Shown: positions 6,938 through 15,671, numbered from the stretch's first letter. The stretch is DNA of 64,000 nucleotides from Bacillota bacterium (GCA_023398815.1 JAEWRW010000053.1:1-64000), one strand, 5' to 3'. The notes: generated from the sequence alone by a model not told the origin. Numbers and translations are program-made.

Positions 6938-9349
6938 ATGGCACGGGATTTTTACACGCCGGACACCATTGAGCGCAAGTGGCAGGACGTTTGGGAGAGC
7001 GAGGGCGCTTTCCGCGCAGGTGACGACTACTCCAAGCCCAAGTTCTATGGGCTCATTGAGTTCCCCTATCCTTCGGGCGCGGGGCTGCACGTGGGGCACC
7101 CCCGCAGCAACACCGCCATGGACATCATTGCCCGCAAGCGGCGCATGGAAGGGTACAACGTCCTCTTCCCCATCGGGTGGGACGCCTTCGGCCTGCCGGC
7201 GGAGAATTACGCCATCGCCAACAACATCCACCCGGCGGTGGTGACCAAGCAGAACATCGACCGCTTCCGCTGCCAGCTGAAGCTCATCGGGTTCTCCTTT
7301 GATTATTCCCGCGAGGTCAACACCACCGACCCGGCCTACTTCAAGTGGACCCAGTGGATCTTCCTGAAGCTCTTTGAGCACGGGCTGGCCTACAAGGCTG
7401 AGATGCCCATCAACTACTGCACCTCCTGCAAGGTCGGCCTCTCCAACGAGGAGGTGGTGGACGGGCACTGCGAGCGCTGCGGCGGTGAAGTGGTGCAGAA
7501 GGTGAAGAGCCAGTGGATGCTGCGCATCACCGACTATGCCCAGAAGCTGCTGGATGGCCTGGACGACGTGGACTTCATTGAGAAGGTGAAGCTGCAGCAG
7601 CGCAACTGGATTGGCCGCAGCGAGGGCGCGGAGATCCGCTTTGCCATCGACGGCGTGGATGACACGATCACCGTCTTCACCACCCGGCCTGACACGCTCT
7701 ATGGCGCGACATACATGGTGCTCTCGCCCGAGCACCCGCTCATCGATAAATACGCCGGCCGAATCGCCAATCCCGATGAGGTGGCGGCCTACCGGCGCGC
7801 GGCGGCGGCCAAATCCGCCATGGAGCGCACCGAGCTTGCCAAGGAGAAAACCGGCGTGCGCCTGATGGGCCTGGACGCCGTGAACCCGGTGACCGGCGAA
7901 AAGATACCGGTGTACCTGTCGGATTATGTGCTCATCACCTACGGCACCGGTGCCATCATGGCCGTGCCGGCCCACGACACCCGCGACTGGGAGTTTGCCC
8001 GGAAGTTCGGCCTGCCCATTGTGGAGGTGGTGGCCGGCGGCAACGTGCAGGAAGAAGCCTTCACCGACACCGCCACCGGGACGCTGGTCAACTCCGGCAT
8101 GCTCACCGGCCTGGATGTGCAGGCCGCCAAGAAAACCATCATCGACTGGCTGGAGAGCCAAGGGCTGGGCAAGCGCACCATCCAGTACAAGTTGCGTGAC
8201 TGGGTGTTCTCCCGTCAGCGGTACTGGGGCGAGCCCATCCCGCTGGTGCAGTGCCCGAAGTGCGGCTGGGTGCCGCTGCCCCAGGAGCAGCTGCCCCTGA
8301 CCCTGCCGGAGGTGGAGGAGTTCCGCCCCGGGGAGGAAGGGGAGTCGCCGTTGGCGGCCATTGAGAGCTGGGTCAACACGACTTGCCCCCATTGCGGGGG
8401 CCCCGCCCGGCGGGAGACCGACACCATGCCCCAGTGGGCCGGCTCCAGCTGGTACTTCCTGCGCTACATTGACCCGCACAACGACGACGAGCTTGGCGCG
8501 GCTGAGAAGCTGAAGTACTGGCTGCCGGTGGACTGGTACAACGGCGGCATGGAGCACACCACGCTGCACCTGCTGTACTCCCGTTTCTGGCACAAGTTCC
8601 TCTACGACATCGGCGTGGTGCCCACGGCCGAGCCCTACCGCAAGCGCACCAGCCACGGCATGATCCTGGGTGAGGACGGCCAGAAGATGAGCAAGTCTCG
8701 TGGCAACGTCATCAACCCCGACGACATGGTGGCCCAGTACGGGGCCGACGCTTTCCGCATGTACGAGATGTTCATGGGTGCGTTCGATCAGGTCATCCCG
8801 TGGTCCACGACCGGCGTCAAGGGCTGCCGGCGGTTCCTCGACCGGGTGTGGCGCATGCAGGACTTCGTGACCGGCGACCGCGCCGACGCCCTGCAGAGCA
8901 CGCTCCACAAGACCATCAAGAAGGTCTCCGAGGACTTCGAGGCCATGAAGTTCAACACCGCCATCGCCGCGATGATGAGCTTTGTCAATGACGCCTACGA
9001 GGCCCAGACCATTGGGCGCGAGGACATGGGCGTGTTGCTGCGGCTGCTGGCCCCGGTGTCGCCCCACATTGCGGAGGAGCTGTGGCAGCGGCTGGGCTTT
9101 AAGGGCCTCATCTGCCGCGCCGCCTGGCCCCAGCATGACCCGGCCCTGTGCCAGGATGAGGTGCGCGAGATCGCCGTGCAGGTCAACGGCAAGGTGCGTG
9201 GCCGCATCACCATCGACGCCGCTGCTGACAGCGCCGCCATCGAGCGCATCGCCCTGGACGACCCCCACGTCAAGGCCTGGATCGAGGGCAAGACCGTCGT
9301 CAAGGTCATCGTGGTGCAGGGCAAGATCGTCAACATTGTGGTGAAGTAG
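6938..9349 (+). CDS. leuS: Leucine--tRNA ligase
   Basis: An 803-aa class I aminoacyl-tRNA synthetase, the usual bacterial LeuRS length. The HIGH motif is HVGH in PYPSGAGLHVGH (about residue 48). The CP1 editing domain carries TTRPDTLYGATY. A zinc-type segment CTSCKVGLSNEEVVDGHCERC is near residue 162 (CxxC...CxxC). KMSKS appears exactly in GQKMSKSRGNV near residue 584. ATG 6938 is preceded by GGGAGG. Expression is set by the T-box leader just upstream. Confidence 0.98.
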   Translation: MARDFYTPDTIERKWQDVWESEGAFRAGDDYSKPKFYGLIEFPYPSGAGLHVGHPRSNTAMDIIARKRRMEGYNVLFPIGWDAFGLPAENYAIANNIHPAVVTKQNIDRFRCQLKLIGFSFDYSREVNTTDPAYFKWTQWIFLKLFEHGLAYKAEMPINYCTSCKVGLSNEEVVDGHCERCGGEVVQKVKSQWMLRITDYAQKLLDGLDDVDFIEKVKLQQRNWIGRSEGAEIRFAIDGVDDTITVFTTRPDTLYGATYMVLSPEHPLIDKYAGRIANPDEVAAYRRAAAAKSAMERTELAKEKTGVRLMGLDAVNPVTGEKIPVYLSDYVLITYGTGAIMAVPAHDTRDWEFARKFGLPIVEVVAGGNVQEEAFTDTATGTLVNSGMLTGLDVQAAKKTIIDWLESQGLGKRTIQYKLRDWVFSRQRYWGEPIPLVQCPKCGWVPLPQEQLPLTLPEVEEFRPGEEGESPLAAIESWVNTTCPHCGGPARRETDTMPQWAGSSWYFLRYIDPHNDDELGAAEKLKYWLPVDWYNGGMEHTTLHLLYSRFWHKFLYDIGVVPTAEPYRKRTSHGMILGEDGQKMSKSRGNVINPDDMVAQYGADAFRMYEMFMGAFDQVIPWSTTGVKGCRRFLDRVWRMQDFVTGDRADALQSTLHKTIKKVSEDFEAMKFNTAIAAMMSFVNDAYEAQTIGREDMGVLLRLLAPVSPHIAEELWQRLGFKGLICRAAWPQHDPALCQDEVREIAVQVNGKVRGRITIDAAADSAAIERIALDDPHVKAWIEGKTVVKVIVVQGKIVNIVVK

Positions 9350-9360
9350 GAACGGACGAA

Positions 9361-9391
9361 AAAGCGGGGAGGGCATTGCCCTCCCCGCTTT
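9361..9391 (+). terminator. Bidirectional terminator between leuS and GH32-like gene
   Basis: AAAGCGGGGAGGGC-att-GCCCTCCCCGCTTT, a perfect 14-bp stem with T-rich flanks on both sides (AAAAA before, TTTGCATTT after). It can serve both converging genes. Confidence 0.9.
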
Positions 9392-9495
9392 GCATTTGTC
9401 AAAGACAATCACAAGCTGAGGTGGTGGAAAACTTTCCCGCTTTCCACGGTTCATTTTCCGGGAAACAGCGGTACCTATGTCATGCCTTGCCCTTC

Positions 9496-11007
9496 TCAGT
9501 CGATGACCAGTTCCCGTACAGAGATGTTTGCAAACCGGGCGGTGCCCCTGTCCACCAGCAGGCCGAAGCGGCCCTCCGGGGTGAAGTGGCAGACGAACTG
9601 CAGCACCAGCACATCGTCGATGTAAACCTCAATGAATTCGCGGTTTGCCAGCACTTTCACGTGGTACTTTCGCCCCAACTGCAGTGTCCAATTCCTCATA
9701 TCCACCAGCTGGAAGCGCGGCACGGTGAAGAACCCCACCTGCCCGCGGGCGAAATCCAGCAGGGCGACGCCGCCGGCATGCCCGTCGTTCTGGCGGATGA
9801 GCAACCCTGCCGCAACGCCACATTCCAGCGTGATATCCGTGCTGAACAGGAAGTTACGGCCCACGGCGTCGAATGTGTAGCGGCACCAAGCCGTCTGCAC
9901 GCTGCCGCGAAGGATGCCGTTCTGCTCCTGCCAGGTTCCATCCGTTTCATGCGTACTTCGGAAAGGGAGTTTGGTCGGCAGGTTTCGCGGGTCGATGAGC
10001 GTACGGCTCAGTTTTTGCTCCAGCAGATCCGCCCAGCAGGCGCGCAGCTTCCCTTCTATTACTTTGAGCTCCTTTGGTGTGCCCAACACGCCGAATGCCC
10101 ATTTCAGGTTGTTTTCGCCTTCGTTTTCCGCCATGGAGTAGAGCATGTATTTCTTGCCATGGAAATCCACGGAGCGGCAGCTGAAGCCATTGAAGCCCAT
10201 GGACGCCATCAGAATGTTATCCTCCGGCACGGCATAAGGGCCCTCCACGTTGTCTGCCACGGCATAAAAAGTACCGCTCGTCAGCAGCTGTTCCCCCAGA
10301 ACTTCGCGGTTGCCGTAGGCGTTGTTTTCGAGTATTGTCAGGTACCATTTTCCGTCCAGTTCAAACAGATCCGGCATTTCCACGATGGAGTAACAATCCT
10401 GTGCGCTGCGGTATACCGGCGGTGTCTGCTGCCAGTGCACCATGTCCTCGGTGTAGGCACCTGCAAACACGCTGCCCTGCGGCAGCTCTTTTGTGGGGAT
10501 GCGTGTGGCGAAGACCCCGAAGTAGCCCGGCTTCTCCGGGTGCTTGACCACCATGAGATCGCGGCAGTCCACCAAATCGTTGGGTGCGGGATTCTCTCTG
10601 GTGTTGTACCAACGCCCGTCCGGCTCGATGACGGGGTTGCCTTCGTACTTTGTCCAGTTCATCAGGTCGGTGCTCATCGCCAGGCCGATGGACTGGTGCT
10701 TTGCGCCGTCTGCGGAGGAGCGGATCGTGTAATACATGTAGTATGTCCCGTCGCGCTCAATGGTGGAGCCCGTCCAGCTTTGCATGTCTCCAGGACAGCC
10801 GGGTTCTTCCGGCGGGATCACCGGGGGTAGCTCCTGCCAATCGAGCAGGTTGGTGGAAACGGCATGGCCCAGGCTGTCCGCATCGCGGTCTGTGCGGGTG
10901 CTGCCGGGTCGCTTGTATTGCAGGTAAAATGCATGGACTTCATCCGTTCCTTTGCGTTTGCAGTACCAGGTATCCCACTGGTACAGGCCTTCCCCATGGT
11001 AATTCAT
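9496..11007 (-). CDS. GH32-like glycoside hydrolase
   Basis: A 503-aa cytoplasmic protein (no signal peptide) with a five-bladed propeller-type N-terminal part and a C-terminal beta-sandwich from about residue 340. GH32 catalytic carboxylates can be proposed: Asp in QWDTWYC (nucleophile position), Asp in VDCRDLMVV (the RDP motif variant) and Glu in IVEMPDLFEL (acid/base). The C-terminal part (RNFLFSTDITL, GLLIRQNDGHAGG, IEVYIDD) resembles GH32 C-terminal sandwich modules. Substrate is probably a beta-fructoside or related sugar, but the atypical opening motif makes this uncertain. GH43 or GH130 relatives are alternatives. ATG follows GAGGGGAGAACCGC. Confidence 0.7.
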   Translation of the reverse strand: MNYHGEGLYQWDTWYCKRKGTDEVHAFYLQYKRPGSTRTDRDADSLGHAVSTNLLDWQELPPVIPPEEPGCPGDMQSWTGSTIERDGTYYMYYTIRSSADGAKHQSIGLAMSTDLMNWTKYEGNPVIEPDGRWYNTRENPAPNDLVDCRDLMVVKHPEKPGYFGVFATRIPTKELPQGSVFAGAYTEDMVHWQQTPPVYRSAQDCYSIVEMPDLFELDGKWYLTILENNAYGNREVLGEQLLTSGTFYAVADNVEGPYAVPEDNILMASMGFNGFSCRSVDFHGKKYMLYSMAENEGENNLKWAFGVLGTPKELKVIEGKLRACWADLLEQKLSRTLIDPRNLPTKLPFRSTHETDGTWQEQNGILRGSVQTAWCRYTFDAVGRNFLFSTDITLECGVAAGLLIRQNDGHAGGVALLDFARGQVGFFTVPRFQLVDMRNWTLQLGRKYHVKVLANREFIEVYIDDVLVLQFVCHFTPEGRFGLLVDRGTARFANISVRELVID

Positions 11008-11094
11008 GCGGTTCTCCCCTCGGCATATCTTCGATTGTCCGTATCAATATACCATAAAGCTGCCCGCTTTTCCCCATGACTGGCCGCCTCAAGG

Positions 11095-11190
11095 CATGAA
11101 AAAAAGCAGGTCTTGCCTGCTTTGGGTTTACAAGGTAGAAGCGGCGGCGCCGCGCTGGTGTATCGTCGTTTGCTCCCACAAGCGCGATGC
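11095..11190 (-). repeat. Tandem hairpin repeat, unit A (nearest GH32-like gene)
   Basis: On the minus strand this unit reads a GGGAGCAAACGACG segment, ACACCaGCGCGGC...GCTTCTACCTTG, then hairpin AAAGCAGG-caaga-CCTGCTTT followed by TTTTTTT (11098-11105). It is the third of three related units spaced about 160 bp apart. The terminator lies about 90 bases before the GH32-like start codon, so it could end small upstream transcripts or attenuate that gene. Confidence 0.6.
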
Positions 11191-11255
11191 AGAGCACCGC
11201 GGCTAAAAGGAACCCGTTGCCGTCAGAACCATCCGACGAACGCGGGGTGATGGAG

Positions 11256-11350
11256 CCAAACAGAAGGCGGGCCTTGCCCGCTGTGCCTGAGGTAAGAACG
11301 TCGCTTTCGCGCCGGTGTGTCAGATGACTCTCTCAAGCACAGGCTTAGTA
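11256..11350 (-). repeat. Tandem hairpin repeat, unit B
   Basis: On the minus strand: GTGCTTGAGAGAGTCA, then ACACCgGCGCGAAAGC...GTTCTTACCTCA, then hairpin GCGGGC-aag-GCCCGC at 11267-11281. The spacing between GAGAG, ACACC and the hairpin matches unit A. The stem lacks a clear T-run, so this copy looks the most degraded. Confidence 0.55.
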
Positions 11351-11414
11351 TACGGCCAAATGATGAAGAAAATGTTACCGAATTGTTAAGACCAAGTAAA
11401 TAAAGGGGGAGGAG

Positions 11415-11520
11415 AAAAAGAAAAAGCGGGTCTTTCCCGCTTTTGTCGACTAGGGCGGAGTAGAGGCGGCAGCGCCGCGCGGGTGGGTGGGTTGCTCTCC
11501 TGAGCACGAGGACAGCATAC
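11415..11520 (-). repeat. Tandem hairpin repeat, unit C
   Basis: On the minus strand: GTGCTCAGGAGAGCAACC, CACCCGCGCGGCGC...GCCTCTACTCC, then hairpin AAAAGCGGG-aaaga-CCCGCTTTT followed by TTCTTTTTC, a good terminator. A short frame (ATG near 11519) ends at TAG just before the hairpin with C-terminus RGAAASTPP; unit A in the same frame ends RGAAASTL and stop, so both DNA and possible peptide are alike. Confidence 0.6.
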
Positions 11521-11582
11521 CGCCGGCGTGTGAAGAACGCGTTACCAGCCGGTGAAACATGGGTTAAGAAATGAAACTGAGG

Positions 11583-11613
11583 GCACAAAAAAAAGAGCGG
11601 CTTTTCCGCCCTT
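11583..11613 (-). terminator. Terminator of the 31-aa peptide gene
   Basis: On the minus strand AGGGCGG-aaaa-GCCGCTCT is followed by eight T residues. It lies about 60 bp after the small coding region at 11671-11766 and completes a compact transcription unit. Confidence 0.8.
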
Positions 11614-11670
11614 TCTATATTCACGCGGTTACCCGCGTTGCGTGCGCAGCGGGGTCTATGCCCCTTCCGG

Positions 11671-11766
11671 TTACCACTTGCGGGTTTTCTGGTTTTTGGC
11701 CAAGAAGAACGATGTCGAAACCTTGGGATTTTGTTCTTTCCGCTTCATCTGCTTGCGCAGTTCCAT
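11671..11766 (-). CDS. Small basic protein (31 aa), unknown function
   Basis: A 31-aa frame, MELRKQMKRKEQNPKV then STSFFLAKNQKTRKW, read from ATG 11766 to TAA. It has an ideal ribosome site, AAAGGAGGTGA, 5 bases before the start, and its own downstream terminator, which argues that it is translated. About a third of residues are Lys or Arg and there is no hydrophobic stretch long enough for a membrane helix. A ribosome- or nucleic-acid-binding peptide would fit, but I do not recognise it. It lies just upstream, in the same direction, of the three-unit hairpin repeat and the GH32-like gene. Confidence 0.65.
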   Translation of the reverse strand: MELRKQMKRKEQNPKVSTSFFLAKNQKTRKW

Positions 11767-11964
11767 GGCGTTCACCTCCTTTCGTTTGTTTCTGTTGCCA
11801 GTATGCCACTAAACTATGACAAGCCTATGATGGCAACGTAAAGATTATGTGAAGATCGACAGCAAGAGAAAGGGGACGACGGGGTTGGGGCAGCGGGATT
11901 CTGCCCGCCGGCTAAGCCACCTGTGGTATACTGGTGCCGATAAAGCCATGGGGAGGAATCGCCG

Positions 11965-13038
11965 ATGATAGATGAATTGCTTGCTGCCCGCCACCTGCCG
12001 CCGGTGCTGCTGCCCGGCACCACCGCCGCTGATTGGCCCCGCCGCAGGGCCGAGCTCCTCGCCCTGCTGGCGCGGGAGGAATATGGCTTCGCGCCGTCCG
12101 CGCCCACCGCTGTGCGGGCAGAGGTGGTGGAGGAGAATGCCGGCGCCTGGGCGGGGAAGGCGCTGCACCGCCGGGTGAAGCTGACGGTGGAGACGCCACG
12201 CGGGCCTTTCGCCTTCCCGGTGGATGTGGTGGTGCCCCATGCCGAGCGGCCCGTGCCGCTCTTTGTGCACATCTCGTTCCACCCCTACCCCGGTGGGGAA
12301 TATATGCCGGTGGAGGAGCTCGTGGACGGTGGCTACGGCGTGGCGTCCTTCGACTACAACGACGTGACGCGGGACTGCGACGACGGGTTCTCGTCTGGCT
12401 TGGCTGCCTGCTTCCAACGGGAGGGGGACACCGCCCCCGGCAAGATCGCCCTGTGGGCCTGGGCCGCCAGCCGGGTGCTGGATTACGTGCTGACGCTCGA
12501 TGGGGTGGACGTCAAACGGGTGGCGGTGGTGGGCCATTCGCGCCTGGGCAAAACCGCGCTGTGGGCCGCCGCCCAGGATGGGCGATTTGCCGCGGCACTC
12601 TCCAATGAGTCAGGCTGCAGCGGCGCGGCCATCACCCGGGGCAAGCAGGGGGAACACCTCGACCACATCACCGGCGTGTTCCCCTACTGGTTCTGTCAGC
12701 GCTACGCCGCCTATCGTGGGCGGGAGAGCGAATTGCCCTTCGACCAGCACGCACTGTTGGCGCTGCTTGCGCCGCGGCCGGTGTGTGTGGGCAGCGCCGC
12801 CGGCGACCTGTGGGCCGACCCCGAAAGCGAGTTCCTTTCCTGCGTGGCAGCCAGCCCCGTGTGGGAGCTGTTGGGTCAGCCGGGGTTCACCCACGGCGAC
12901 GCCCTGCCCCAGCCCGGCGACCGCCTGTACGAGGGTAGGGTGGGGTACCACCTGCGGCCCGGCACCCACTTCTTCAGCCGTGCGGACTGGCAGGGTTACA
13001 TGGCATTCCTCAATCGCCAGCTGCCCGCCGGGGACTAA
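11965..13038 (+). CDS. CE15-like alpha/beta-hydrolase (glucuronoyl esterase family)
   Basis: A 357-aa cytoplasmic alpha/beta hydrolase. The nucleophile elbow VVGHSRLGKTALWAAA (about residue 190) matches the G-x-S-R-x-G-K motif of carbohydrate esterase family 15, followed by the expected NESGCSGAAI acid loop. A late His (GTHFFSRADW, about 340) could complete the triad. CE15 enzymes cleave esters between 4-O-methylglucuronate and lignin or xylan alcohols; without a signal peptide, this one would act on imported fragments. ATG follows GGGGAGGAATCGCCG. The 3' end overlaps the converging YitT gene by 4 bp, so there is no terminator between them. Confidence 0.8.
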   Translation: MIDELLAARHLPPVLLPGTTAADWPRRRAELLALLAREEYGFAPSAPTAVRAEVVEENAGAWAGKALHRRVKLTVETPRGPFAFPVDVVVPHAERPVPLFVHISFHPYPGGEYMPVEELVDGGYGVASFDYNDVTRDCDDGFSSGLAACFQREGDTAPGKIALWAWAASRVLDYVLTLDGVDVKRVAVVGHSRLGKTALWAAAQDGRFAAALSNESGCSGAAITRGKQGEHLDHITGVFPYWFCQRYAAYRGRESELPFDQHALLALLAPRPVCVGSAAGDLWADPESEFLSCVAASPVWELLGQPGFTHGDALPQPGDRLYEGRVGYHLRPGTHFFSRADWQGYMAFLNRQLPAGD

Positions 13039-13694
13039 GCAGCGCTTTTGGGGCGGGCTTTGCGGCGCGGCAGGCTGCGGATGGCATCGATGAGCAGAGA
13101 TGAGAGCAGCACCGTCACCACCGACCAGGCGATGCGCGTGAGGGGGATATAGGTGAGGGACAGCGCCAGCACGGTAATGTCACTCACCAGATACACAAGG
13201 GAAATGCGGCAGCCAAAGCGTTTGGAGAGGGCCATCGCCAGGCCGTCGTCGCCACTGGTGGCACCACCCTGGCGCACCACCAGCCCCACGCCCACGCCCA
13301 CGAACGCCCCGCCGGCCAGCGCCGCCCACAGCGGCTGGGCGGCCAGGGAGGGCAGCAGCGGGCCCAGCCCCTCCCACAGGGCGAGGCAGCCCGCCAGGCT
13401 CACCGCAGACAGAGCAGAGAGCAGCAGAAACCGCTTGCCCAGGAACCGGTAGGCCACGGCGTAGCACAGCGCGTCCAACACCGGGGAGAGCAGCGCCGTG
13501 GACACGCCCAGCCAGTGGTTCAGGAGTAGCAGCATGCCCAGCGAGCCGCCCTCTGAAAGCCCGGCGGCCCGGTGCACGTTGACCAGGCCAAAGGACAGGA
13601 TGGCGTTGCCCAGCACGATGAGCACCACCCTGCCCGGTGTCAGCGTGGCCCGCGCCTGCCGCACGTATTCTCCCAGTCTCTGCTGTAGTTTCAT
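13035..13694 (-). CDS. YitT family membrane protein
   Basis: A 219-aa integral membrane protein with about five hydrophobic helices. The N-terminal helix contains LGNAILSFGLVNVHRAAGLSEGG, cf. the YitT/DUF161 pattern in which a first helix precedes a Gly-rich GG(x)xG loop. The later VGLVVRQGGATSGDDGLAMAL matches the family's GGSTGGxD-type loop. Its function is not established. It lacks the soluble C-terminal DUF2179 domain of longer YitT proteins. It follows alaS on the same strand after a terminator. Confidence 0.75.
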   Translation of the reverse strand: MKLQQRLGEYVRQARATLTPGRVVLIVLGNAILSFGLVNVHRAAGLSEGGSLGMLLLLNHWLGVSTALLSPVLDALCYAVAYRFLGKRFLLLSALSAVSLAGCLALWEGLGPLLPSLAAQPLWAALAGGAFVGVGVGLVVRQGGATSGDDGLAMALSKRFGCRISLVYLVSDITVLALSLTYIPLTRIAWSVVTVLLSSLLIDAIRSLPRRKARPKSAA

Positions 13695-13735
13695 GGTACC
13701 CTCCCTGTCTGTGTACGTGCCCGATGCCCCCGCAC

Positions 13736-13772
13736 AAGAAAACCCCGCGTGGCGTTTGCCTGCGCGGGGTTT
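13736..13772 (-). terminator. Terminator of alaS
   Basis: On the minus strand AAACCCCGCGC...GCGGGGTTTT is followed by CTTGT. It lies 30 bp after the alaS stop. Confidence 0.85.
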
Positions 13773-13801
13773 CGGTTGCGCTGTGGGTTGCAGGCCGTCG
13801 G

Positions 13802-15592
13802 TTACTTCAGCACCGCGCGGATGCGGCGCACGCCGGACGACGAGCTCTGCTCCTTTTGGATTTCAAACTGCCCCAACTCCCCGGTGTGGGTGGCGTGGGG
13901 GCCGCCGCAGATTTCCTTGCTGAAGTCGCCCATGGTGTAGACCTTGACGACCTCGCCATACTTGGAGCCGAAGAGGCCCATGGCCCCGGTGGCGCGGGCT
14001 TCGTCCACGCTCATCTCCTCGCAGGTTACCGGCACGTCGGCGGCGATGGCAACGTTAACGAAGTCCTGCACTTCCTTGACTTCTTCAGGCGTCATGGGGC
14101 GGGCAAAGGAGAAATCGAAGCGCAGGCGCTCGGCGGTGATGTTGCTGCCGCGCTGCTCCACGGTGTTGCCCAGAACTTTGCGCAGGCCGGCGTGCAGCAG
14201 GTGGGTGGCGCTGTGCAGGCGGGCGGTCAGCTCCGAATGGTCGGCCAGGCCGCCGCTGAAGCGCTGGGCCGCGCCGGCCGAGGACAGCTCCTGGTGGTGG
14301 CGGAAGGACTCCTCATACCCGGCTTGATCGACGGTGAGACCGCGCTCGGCGGCCAGTTCCATCGTCATCTCCAGCGGGAAGCCGAAGGTGTCGTACAGCC
14401 GGAAGGCGTGGGGGCCATCGATCTGCCCGCCGGCGGTGAGGCCGTCGGCCACGCGGGTGAACTCCTTCATGCCCTTCTCCAGCGTCAGGGAGAAGCGCTC
14501 TTCTTCCTTGACGAGTTCATCGAGGATGCGCTGGCGGTTGTGGGCAAGCTCGGGGTAGACAGCGGCGTACTGCCCCACAATGCCACCGGCGATGGTGGCG
14601 GTGAAGCCCGCTGGCAGGTTAAGCTGCCGCCCGTAGCGCACCGCCCGGCGAATCAAGCGCCGCAGCACGTAGCCCTGGTCCAGGTTGCTGGGGGTGACGC
14701 CCTTCTCATCGCCGATGAGGAGGGTGGAGGTGCGGATGTGGTCCGCCACCACGCGGAAGGCCTTCGTGAGCGACGGGTCGGCGCCATACTTCTGGCCGGC
14801 CAAGCCCTCAATGGACGCGACAATCGGCTGGAAGAGGTCGGTCTCGTACACGCTGGACACGCTCTGCAGCACGCCGATGGTGCGCTCCAGGCCCATGCCG
14901 GTGTCGACGTTGGGTTGGGCCAGCGGCTCGTAGCGCCCGTCGGCGGTCTTGTTGTATTGCATGAACACGTCGTTCCAGATCTCTAGGTACTTGCCACAAT
15001 CGCAGGCGGGGGAGCAATCCGGCCCGCAGTCCGGCTGGTCACGCACGATGAACATCTCGGTGTCGGGGCCGCAGGGGCCGGTCTGGCCGGCGGGGCCCCA
15101 CCAGTTGTTCTTCTTCGGCAGGTAGAAGATGCGCTCCCGCGGCAGGCCGCAGGCCGCCCAGATGTTGGCGCTCTCCTCATCACGGGGGGCGTTCTCGTCA
15201 CCGGCAAAGACCGACACGGCCAGCCGATCGGGGTTCAGCCCCAGCCACTGGGGACTCGTCAGGAACTCCCAGCTCCAGCGGATGGCATCGGCCTTGAAGT
15301 AGTCGCCCAGCGACCAGTTGCCCAGCATCTCAAAGAACGTCAGGTGAGACGCGTCGCCGACCTCATCGATGTCACCGGTGCGGATGCACTTCTGCACGTC
15401 AGTCAGACGCGTGCCGGCGGGGTGTTTCTCCCCCAGCAGGTAGGGTACCAGCGGGTGCATGCCGGCGGTGGTGAAGAGCACGGTGGGGTCGTTCTCCGGG
15501 ATGAGGGAGGCCGAGGGAATGACGGCATGTCCCTTCTGGGCAAAGAACTCCAGGTATTTGCGCCGAAGCTCGGCGGCGGTAATCATAGACAT
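13802..15592 (-). CDS. alaS: Alanine--tRNA ligase, compact form without C-terminal domain
   Basis: A 596-aa AlaRS; classic bacterial AlaRS is about 870 aa. The class II catalytic core (LFTTAGMHPLVPYLLG, TFFEMLGNWSLGDYF, GPCGPDTEMF, NVDTGMGLERT) is complete. The editing domain is also complete, with HSATHLLHAGLRKVLG and CGGPHATHTGELG zinc ligands. The protein stops right after the editing domain, GVRRIRAVLK, so the coiled-coil/DHHA1 C-Ala part is absent. No frameshift or remnant follows; a terminator does. It may be the only AlaRS or a second copy. ATG 15592 has AAAGGAG 8 bases away. Confidence 0.93.
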   Translation of the reverse strand: MSMITAAELRRKYLEFFAQKGHAVIPSASLIPENDPTVLFTTAGMHPLVPYLLGEKHPAGTRLTDVQKCIRTGDIDEVGDASHLTFFEMLGNWSLGDYFKADAIRWSWEFLTSPQWLGLNPDRLAVSVFAGDENAPRDEESANIWAACGLPRERIFYLPKKNNWWGPAGQTGPCGPDTEMFIVRDQPDCGPDCSPACDCGKYLEIWNDVFMQYNKTADGRYEPLAQPNVDTGMGLERTIGVLQSVSSVYETDLFQPIVASIEGLAGQKYGADPSLTKAFRVVADHIRTSTLLIGDEKGVTPSNLDQGYVLRRLIRRAVRYGRQLNLPAGFTATIAGGIVGQYAAVYPELAHNRQRILDELVKEEERFSLTLEKGMKEFTRVADGLTAGGQIDGPHAFRLYDTFGFPLEMTMELAAERGLTVDQAGYEESFRHHQELSSAGAAQRFSGGLADHSELTARLHSATHLLHAGLRKVLGNTVEQRGSNITAERLRFDFSFARPMTPEEVKEVQDFVNVAIAADVPVTCEEMSVDEARATGAMGLFGSKYGEVVKVYTMGDFSKEICGGPHATHTGELGQFEIQKEQSSSSGVRRIRAVLK

Positions 15593-15642
15593 CGGAACGC
15601 TCCTTTTGGGCAGAATACCTCAATTTTTAGCATGTAAGCAAC

Positions 15643-15671
15643 ATTATAGGGAAGGGCCTCGGGCAAGTCAA
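15643..15671 (-). promoter_or_regulatory. Promoter of alaS
   Basis: On the minus strand TTGACT (15671-15666) and TATAAT (15648-15643) with a 17-bp spacer. No T-box motif is visible between it and the start, unlike leuS. Confidence 0.85.

Noticed and set aside
6542..9454. A 970-codon open frame on the minus strand opposite leuS.
   Set aside because: It mirrors leuS codons (His/Val/Leu/Gly-rich, no domain), and leuS with its T-box is certain.
11095..11520. The tandem units as a CRISPR array.
   Set aside because: Only three imperfect units of about 100 bp with hairpins and about 160-bp period; no identical 25-40 bp repeats or unique spacers, and no cas genes.
11223..11624. A 133-codon minus-strand frame spanning repeat units B and C.
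   Set aside because: It runs through two hairpin terminators, and the units are alike at DNA level in a frame that has stops in some copies.
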